A stretch of DNA of 11,561 nt. Source: a bacterium (GTDB lineage: Bacteria > JAMCPX01). Location of the stretch: assembly GCA_021789095.1 (NCBI GenBank), contig JAJYJX010000071.1:1-11561 (forward strand), read 5' to 3'. The notes under the pieces were generated by a model. The model saw only the letters and a list, made by a program, of their open reading frames with translations, did no database searches and was not told where the DNA came from. Position 1 is the stretch's first letter. The number at the start of each line of letters is the position of its first letter. The position numbers and the translations under genes were made by a program. Below, one piece after another: positions 7,274-11,561 of the stretch.

Positions 7274-8566
7274 ATGGAAATGACGATTACGGAAAAGATT
7301 CTTGCCCTCCACGCAGGGCTTGATCATGTAGAACCAGGCGAACTTATCATGGCAAAGGTGGATCTTGCACTCGGCAATGATGTAACTGCACCTATTGCCA
7401 TAGATGAGTTCAGGAGACATAACGGAAAAGATGTGTTTGACAGGCAGAAAGTTGTGCTTGTACCTGACCATTTTACGCCGAACAAGGACATAAAGTCGGC
7501 GATCCAGTGTAAGATCCTGCGGGACTTTGCAAAAGAGAAAGGCATTGAAAACTATTTTGAGGTAGGTGCCGCAGGTATAGAGCATGCGCTGCTTCCGGAA
7601 TCGGGACTCGTTGCACCCGGTGATCTGATCATAGGCGCCGACAGCCATACATGCACGTATGGTGCTGTAGGGGCTTTTTCAACAGGCGTCGGCAGTACCG
7701 ACCTTGCTGCTGCCATGATGAGCGGCAAGGCATGGTTCAAGGTTCCGCAGACAATAAAGTTTGTGTACCACAGCAGCAGTAATGGCAGGCTAAAGGACTG
7801 GGTGTATGGCAAGGATGTCATACTCTACACAATCGGGCAAATAGGGGTTGACGGCGCGCTTTACAAGGCAATGGAGTTCACCGGCGATGTTATTGACGCA
7901 ATGAACATGAGCGGCAGGTTCACTATATGCAATATGGTTATTGAGGCAGGAGGAAAGAACGGTGTAGTTATACCCGACACAACGACATCGAACTATGTCA
8001 ACCAGCGGGTAAAAAGACCTTATACCGTCTTTGCGTCCGATAAGGGTGCCCGTTATGAAAATATCTACGAGTACGACCTCACAAACCTGAAGCCGCAGGT
8101 GGCATTCCCGCATCTGCCTGAAAACACCAGAAACATAGATGAAGTGGGCAGGATAGACATAGACCAGGCGTTTGTTGGCTCATGCACCAACGGCTGGATA
8201 GAGGACCTGAGAATTGCGGCATCCGTGATAAGGGGCAGGAAGGTCAACACGAATGTAAGGATGATAGTTATTCCCGCCACACGAAAGATTTATCAGCAGG
8301 CATTGAAAGAAGGATTGATCGAAGCCTTTGTTGAAGCAGGTGCTGTGTTCAGTACCCCGACATGCGGTCCATGTCTCGGCGGACACATGGGTGTTCTTGC
8401 GCCTGGAGAAAGGGCTGTTGCAACGACAAACCGCAACTTCAAAGGCAGGATGGGTGATCTCAGGAGCGAGGTATACCTTGCAAACCCTGCAATTGTGGCA
8501 GCTTCCGCGGTGCTTGGCAGAATCGGATCCCCGGAGGAGCTTGGGATTGAAGGAGGCGTAGCATGA
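7274..8566 (+). CDS. leuC: 3-isopropylmalate dehydratase large subunit
   Basis: LeuC with LeuD isomerises 2-isopropylmalate to 3-isopropylmalate through a [4Fe-4S] cluster. It has 430 residues, the compact form of the LeuC/homoaconitase family rather than the roughly 465-residue enterobacterial one. [10 protein letters not shown] (121-130) and GVGSTDLA (138-145) are aconitase-fold signatures. The cluster cysteines are C304 in GSCTNG and C364 and C367 in [17 protein letters not shown] (386-394) near the end is also conserved. The ATG follows the leuA stop by one base, with GAAGGG upstream as ribosome site, and its TGA overlaps the leuD ATG. Because compact LeuC/LeuD pairs also occur as homoaconitases or citramalate isomerases, the assignment leans on the leuA and leuB neighbours. 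Confidence 0.96.
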   Translation: MEMTITEKILALHAGLDHVEPGELIMAKVDLALGNDVTAPIAIDEFRRHNGKDVFDRQKVVLVPDHFTPNKDIKSAIQCKILRDFAKEKGIENYFEVGAAGIEHALLPESGLVAPGDLIIGADSHTCTYGAVGAFSTGVGSTDLAAAMMSGKAWFKVPQTIKFVYHSSSNGRLKDWVYGKDVILYTIGQIGVDGALYKAMEFTGDVIDAMNMSGRFTICNMVIEAGGKNGVVIPDTTTSNYVNQRVKRPYTVFASDKGARYENIYEYDLTNLKPQVAFPHLPENTRNIDEVGRIDIDQAFVGSCTNGWIEDLRIAASVIRGRKVNTNVRMIVIPATRKIYQQALKEGLIEAFVEAGAVFSTPTCGPCLGGHMGVLAPGERAVATTNRNFKGRMGDLRSEVYLANPAIVAASAVLGRIGSPEELGIEGGVA

Positions 8567-9054
8567 TAATAAGAGGCAATGCTCATGTATTCGGTAACGA
8601 TATAGACACGGATGTGATCATACCCGCAAGATACCTTAACACCTATGACCACGACGAACTTGCAAAGCATGCCATGGAAGGCATTGAATCTGATTTTTAC
8701 AAGAAAGTTACAAAAGGCGATGTCATAGTTGCAGGCTCCAACTTCGGCAGCGGGTCATCCAGGGAGCATGCACCTATAGCGCTTATGGCAGTAGGCATAT
8801 CTCTTGTAATAGCAAGGAGTTTTGCAAGGATATTTTACAGGAACGCCTTTAACATAGGTCTGCCCTTGCTTGAGGTAAGCGAAGACATCGATAGCATAAA
8901 ATCAGGAACACCTCTTGAGGTTAATCTTGACACAGGGCTCATAAAAGAGCTTTTAACAAATAGGGTTTATAAGGCAAAGTCCGTTCCGCAGTTTATGCAG
9001 GAGCTTTTGAGCGCGGGCGGGCTGATGAATTACATGGAGAAGAAGATAAAGTGA
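8563..9054 (+). CDS. leuD: 3-isopropylmalate dehydratase small subunit
   Basis: LeuD provides the swivelling domain that closes over the LeuC active site and binds the substrate side chain. It has 163 residues, again the short type that pairs with compact Leu[16 protein letters not shown] (13-27), [14 protein letters not shown] (58-71) and [18 protein letters not shown] (84-101) are the expected motifs. The YLNT loop lies where substrate preference is thought to be set in this family; I cannot judge specificity from it alone. An AAGGAGG at 8550-8556 precedes the ATG, and the ATGA overlap with leuC indicates coupled translation, fitting a 1:1 complex. The stop codon itself overlaps a GTG that opens a 20-codon frame. 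Confidence 0.96.
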   Translation: MIIRGNAHVFGNDIDTDVIIPARYLNTYDHDELAKHAMEGIESDFYKKVTKGDVIVAGSNFGSGSSREHAPIALMAVGISLVIARSFARIFYRNAFNIGLPLLEVSEDIDSIKSGTPLEVNLDTGLIKELLTNRVYKAKSVPQFMQELLSAGGLMNYMEKKIK

Positions 9055-9113
9055 CAAAAGAAGAAAATAAGAATACCCTGATAAATATTTGGAAAAAAAT
9101 ATTGGAGAAGTGA
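9051..9113 (+). CDS. Possible 20-residue peptide coupled to leuD
   Basis: A GTG overlapping the leuD stop as GTGA opens a 20-codon frame that ends in TGA at 9111-9113, four bases before the leuB ATG. The peptide would be [20 protein letters not shown], charged and potentially an amphipathic helix. It has no leucine run, so it is not a classical leu attenuator peptide. The frame exactly bridges the two genes, and ribosomes ending leuD could re-initiate here and carry on to leuB. Frames of this size arise by chance, and there is no independent ribosome site, so this is weakly supported. Confidence 0.15.
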   Translation: MTKEENKNTLINIWKKILEK

Positions 9114-9117
9114 TCTT

Positions 9118-10179
9118 ATGAAAAAGAGGATAGTTGTATTTCCCGGAGACGGAATAGGCCCGGAGGTCACGGAACAGGCAAGAAGGGTGCTGGAGAAGAC
9201 AGCGGAACTTGGCGGTTTAAAACTTGATATACAGGAATTTCCTATAGGCGGTGCAAGCATAGATGCTTATGGAGTGCCTTTAAAAGAGGAGTATCTTAAG
9301 GCCGCTAAACGAGCAGATGCGGTTTTGTTAGGTGCTGTCGGCGGGCCCAAGTGGGATGTTGTAGAACCGTCGATAAGGCCTGAAAAAGCACTGCTTGCAC
9401 TGAGAAGGAAGCTTAAGACATATGCAAACCTGAGACCTGCAAAACCTTATCCCGCACTACTGCAAGCATCTACCCTGAAACCCGAGGTAATCAGCAGCGT
9501 GGATATCCTTGTTGTAAGGGAACTTACGGGCGGCATATACTTTGGCAAACCAAGGGGCATAAAGGATGACAAAAAAGGGTATAATACTCTGGTTTATTGG
9601 CGGCATGAGATAGAAAGGATCGCCAGAAGGGCATTCGATCTTGCAATGCTCAGGAAAAAGCATGTTACCAGCGTTGACAAGGCCAATATACTTGAGACAT
9701 CCATGTTCTGGCGCAAGATCGTGAAAGAGGTCGCAGCCGGTTATCCAGGAGTAAAGCTTGATCATATGTATGTTGATAACTGCGCCATGCAGATCATACG
9801 CAACCCGTCACAGTTTGACGTTATACTCACGGACAACATGTTTGGTGATATTTTGAGCGATGAGGCGTCCATGCTTACGGGCTCTCTGGGAATGCTTCCG
9901 TCGGCAAGCATGGGAGATAAAAAAGGGCTTTTTGAACCTATACACGGCTCTGCCCCGGACATAGCGGGCAAGGGCATCGCAAACCCTATTGCTACAATTG
10001 CATCTGTTGCAATGATGTTCGATTACGCATTCAGCATGGTGGAGCTTTCAGACATGATAGAAAATGCCATACGAAAGGTACTTGATGACGGGTTAAGGAC
10101 AAAGGATATATACGACGGTACAGGCAGGCTGGTTTCAACATCAGAGATGGGTGAGGAAATATTGAAAAGAATGGGATAA
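9118..10179 (+). CDS. leuB: 3-isopropylmalate dehydrogenase
   Basis: LeuB oxidises 3-isopropylmalate with NAD+ and decarboxylates it to 2-ketoisocaproate, which a transaminase turns into leucine. The 353 residues match the usual length. GDGIGPEV is at 10-17. Substrate-binding arginines are expected in [14 protein letters not shown] (around R96 and R106) and in [15 protein letters not shown] (R134, Y141). The catalytic lysine is K188 in VDKANIL, and the metal aspartates are D220 (VDNCAM) and D244/D248 ([11 protein letters not shown]). [15 protein letters not shown] (276-290) is the NAD-binding stretch. GGAG at 9104-9107 serves as ribosome site ten bases before the ATG. The leuB gene follows leuD after 63 bases and precedes asd by 64 bases. 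Confidence 0.97.
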   Translation: MKKRIVVFPGDGIGPEVTEQARRVLEKTAELGGLKLDIQEFPIGGASIDAYGVPLKEEYLKAAKRADAVLLGAVGGPKWDVVEPSIRPEKALLALRRKLKTYANLRPAKPYPALLQASTLKPEVISSVDILVVRELTGGIYFGKPRGIKDDKKGYNTLVYWRHEIERIARRAFDLAMLRKKHVTSVDKANILETSMFWRKIVKEVAAGYPGVKLDHMYVDNCAMQIIRNPSQFDVILTDNMFGDILSDEASMLTGSLGMLPSASMGDKKGLFEPIHGSAPDIAGKGIANPIATIASVAMMFDYAFSMVELSDMIENAIRKVLDDGLRTKDIYDGTGRLVSTSEMGEEILKRMG

Positions 10180-10229
10180 TGACATTCAAGATTCAAAATT
10201 AAGAAATAAGAAATTAAACATTAAATAAA
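10180..10229. other. AT-rich linker with short imperfect repeats
   Basis: The gap between leuB and asd is almost pure A and T with repeated units: ATTCAAGATTCAAAATT, then AAGAAATAAGAAATTAA, then ATTAAA. No promoter with two convincing hexamers and no terminator hairpin is seen, so asd may be read from the leu transcript. The asd ribosome site AAAAGGAG follows at 10227-10234. Confidence 0.4.
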
Positions 10230-10243
10230 AGGAGTTAAAGAAA

Positions 10244-11269
10244 ATGGGCAGTAAAAGTTATTCGGTTGCTATTGCAGGCGCGACCGGTGCAGTAGGCAAT
10301 GTTATGCTGCAGTTACTTGAGGAGCGTAACTTTCCGGTCAGGGAGCTAAAACTGCTTGCTTCAAACAGGTCAAAAGGCAAGGCGTTAAAATTCAAGGGTG
10401 AAAACATAATGGTGGAAGAACTTGGTCCAAAATCTTTCACAGGTGTTGAGGTAGCACTGTTTTCCGCCGGTGCGTCACGCAGCAAGGAATTTGCAAAGAA
10501 CGCAGTTGAGTCAGGCGCTGTTGTTGTAGACAACAGCTCCGCGTTCAGGATGGAGCCCGATATACCTCTTGTTGTACCGGAAATAAATCCTGACGCAATA
10601 AAGCGGTACAAGAAAACGGGAATCATTGCCAATCCGAACTGCACCACTATTGTTACGCTTATGGGTGCAGCGCCACTGCACAGATATGGTAAAATAAAAC
10701 GTATGGTAGCCACAAGCTATCAGGCTGTTTCAGGCGCCGGTGCAAAGGCAATGGCAGAGCTCGAAGCTCAGATAAAGGCGTATGTTAACGGTGAACCTCT
10801 GAAGGTAGAGGTGTTCCCGTACCAGATCGCATTTAACATAATTCCCCATATTGATGTTTTCCTTGAAAATGGGTATACAAAAGAAGAGATGAAACTTATA
10901 AATGAGACAAGAAAGATACTCAACGACCAGACCATAAAAGTTTCTCCGACAACAGTAAGGGTACCTGTTTTCAGGGCGCATTCTGTGGCTGTAAATATTC
11001 AGACAGAGAAGAAGATCACAAGACAAAAAGCAATAGAGCTGATAAATGCATTTCCGGGCGTGCAGGTGGAAGATGATCCGCCGCATAAAAAGTATCCCAT
11101 GCCGCTGTTCATTGCAGGCAAGGATGACTGTTTTGTGGGAAGGATACGCGAGGACGATTCCGTGGAAAACGGCCTGAACTTCTGGGTTGTGGGAGATCAG
11201 CTTAAGAAGGGCGCGGCACTGAACGCGATCCAGATTGCGGAGCAGATGATAAAAGATGGGTTATTGTGA
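10244..11269 (+). CDS. asd: Aspartate-semialdehyde dehydrogenase
   Basis: Asd reduces aspartyl-4-phosphate with NADPH to aspartate-4-semialdehyde, the branch point to diaminopimelate/lysine, threonine and methionine. It has 341 residues. The NADP loop GATGAVGN is at 12-19, and SAGASRS (74-80) and DNSSAFR (96-102) follow. The catalytic cysteine is C133 in NPNCTT, and the acid/base histidine is H246 in RVPVFRAHS. SYQAVSGAGAKAM (158-170) is the family's conserved stretch after the active site. The start has AAAAGGAG nine bases upstream. The order leuB-asd is a recurrent arrangement in proteobacteria; no other aspartate-family gene (lysC, dapA) is in the window. The stop is followed at once by AAGGA and the frame of the next gene. 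Confidence 0.97.
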   Translation: MGSKSYSVAIAGATGAVGNVMLQLLEERNFPVRELKLLASNRSKGKALKFKGENIMVEELGPKSFTGVEVALFSAGASRSKEFAKNAVESGAVVVDNSSAFRMEPDIPLVVPEINPDAIKRYKKTGIIANPNCTTIVTLMGAAPLHRYGKIKRMVATSYQAVSGAGAKAMAELEAQIKAYVNGEPLKVEVFPYQIAFNIIPHIDVFLENGYTKEEMKLINETRKILNDQTIKVSPTTVRVPVFRAHSVAVNIQTEKKITRQKAIELINAFPGVQVEDDPPHKKYPMPLFIAGKDDCFVGRIREDDSVENGLNFWVVGDQLKKGAALNAIQIAEQMIKDGLL

Positions 11270-11282
11270 AGGAAAAAAATAG

Positions 11283-11561
11283 GTGCTTAGAATAAACGCA
11301 AAATCTGTATTGACAAAAAACACATTAGATAAATGTAGGGGCGAGGCGTTGCCTCACCCTATTGAAAATGCAGGGGTTCAAAATTTTGAACCCCTGCTTA
11401 TACGCCGTATTTTTCTTAGTTTGCTTGTAATTATGGGCTGCTTAACCATGTCCCAGGGTACATCCTTCGCGTTTCCCAATACAAAGATTGCCTCTATACC
11501 TGTTGGTAATGGTCCCTATGGTATTGCAGGAAATGGAGCGTATGCTGTTGTAGCAGAAAGC
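11283..11561 (+). CDS. Secreted YVTN/YncE-type beta-propeller protein (C-terminus beyond window; start uncertain)
   Basis: The frame is open from just after a TAG at 11280-11282 to the right edge, 93 codons. The first in-frame start is GTG at 11283, with AAGGA nine bases upstream. From residue 40 comes a classical signal peptide: IRR, a hydrophobic core LSLLVIM, and a likely cleavage after SFA at residue 63. Then follows KIASIPVGNGPYGIAGNGAYAVVAES, which looks like the first blade of a YVTN/YncE beta-propeller, a fold exported to the periplasm or surface. Residues 18-38 are encoded by inverted-repeat DNA and have no protein-like character, so translation from the GTG would give an odd 39-residue leader. 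TTG (11421), ATG (11433) and ATG (11448) cut into the signal peptide and lack ribosome sites. The family call is fairly firm, the start is not. Confidence 0.6.
   Translation, partial: MLRINAKSVLTKNTLDKCRGEALPHPIENAGVQNFEPLLIRRIFLSLLVIMGCLTMSQGTSFAFPNTKIASIPVGNGPYGIAGNGAYAVVAES
11336..11361. repeat. Imperfect inverted repeat (TAGGGGCGAGGC...GCCTCACCCTA)
   Basis: TAGGG and GAGGC pair with GCCTC and CCCTA around a three-base GTT loop, interrupted by a two-against-one internal bulge. GC-rich 'GTAGGGGCGAGGC-GTT-GCCTC' units of this style are familiar as dispersed intergenic repeats in environmental genomes, and they often create false coding starts. Only one copy is present here. It lies just past asd and could also form a hairpin at the 3' end of the long transcript. 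Confidence 0.45.
11370..11397. repeat. 28-base perfect palindrome, possible terminator or operator
   Basis: Fourteen bases (GCAGGGGTTCAAAA) are followed directly by their exact reverse complement. As RNA this is a stem of about 12 pairs with an AATT loop, very stable. No U-tract follows directly on the plus strand; five T residues come at 11410-11414 after a tiny ATAC/GTAT stem. On the minus strand ATTTT follows the stem. It may end the asd transcript, or be a repeat unit or protein-binding site. It sits in frame inside the open frame of the beta-propeller gene, immediately before the signal peptide codons. Confidence 0.55.

Noticed and set aside
11310-11335. Promoter starting with TTGACA for the beta-propeller gene
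   Set aside because: The -35 is perfect, but no acceptable -10 hexamer lies at 15-19 bases; TAAATG comes at 14 and TAGATA at 10.
1-11561. CRISPR array, insertion sequence, phage gene, tRNA or rRNA
   Set aside because: No spaced direct repeats, transposase or integrase motifs, or cloverleaf or rRNA-like sequence were seen on either strand.

Overview
The window reads as chromosomal core-metabolism DNA from a Gram-negative bacterium. Phosphatidylethanolamine synthesis by the Psd/PssA route, the thymidylate synthase ThyX, and the run psd-pssA-leuA-leuC-leuD-leuB-asd fit a deltaproteobacterial-type (Desulfobacterota) or nearby environmental lineage. That placement is an inference from gene order and protein style, not from a marker gene. 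Base composition looks moderate to slightly AT-rich, and the intergenic gaps are AT-rich.

Left part, minus strand (1-4065): thyX is followed 19 bases later by a large membrane protein of the GT-C glycosyltransferase type with a TPR-like tail. A 189-base gap with two hairpins follows, one of them a palindromic interspersed-type repeat. Then comes the 5' two thirds of a second, unrelated-looking GT-C-type membrane protein, cut by the window edge. The two membrane proteins probably act in building a cell-surface glycan, but no substrate can be read from the sequence.

Middle and right part, plus strand (4151-11269): a divergent intergenic region of about 100 bases, with opposed promoter-like sequences and a 16-base inverted repeat, separates thyX from psd. 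From psd the genes run in one direction with short gaps or overlaps. PssA makes phosphatidylserine and Psd decarboxylates it to phosphatidylethanolamine. LeuA, LeuC/LeuD and LeuB then carry 2-ketoisovalerate to 2-ketoisocaproate, the leucine precursor. Asd makes aspartate semialdehyde for lysine, threonine, methionine and cell-wall diaminopimelate. The enzyme families are unambiguous, with all main catalytic motifs present.

Right edge (11270-11561): repeat-like inverted sequences, including a 28-base perfect palindrome, lie in front of and partly inside the open frame of a secreted YVTN/YncE-type beta-propeller protein that runs off the window. Its signal peptide is clear but its start codon is not.

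I found no mobile element, CRISPR array, tRNA, rRNA, T-box or leucine leader peptide, and no convincing new system. The points most worth a second look are the possible leaderless starts of the promoter-proximal genes, the repeat-built 5' end of the beta-propeller gene, a 20-codon frame coupled to leuD, and the inverted repeat between thyX and psd.
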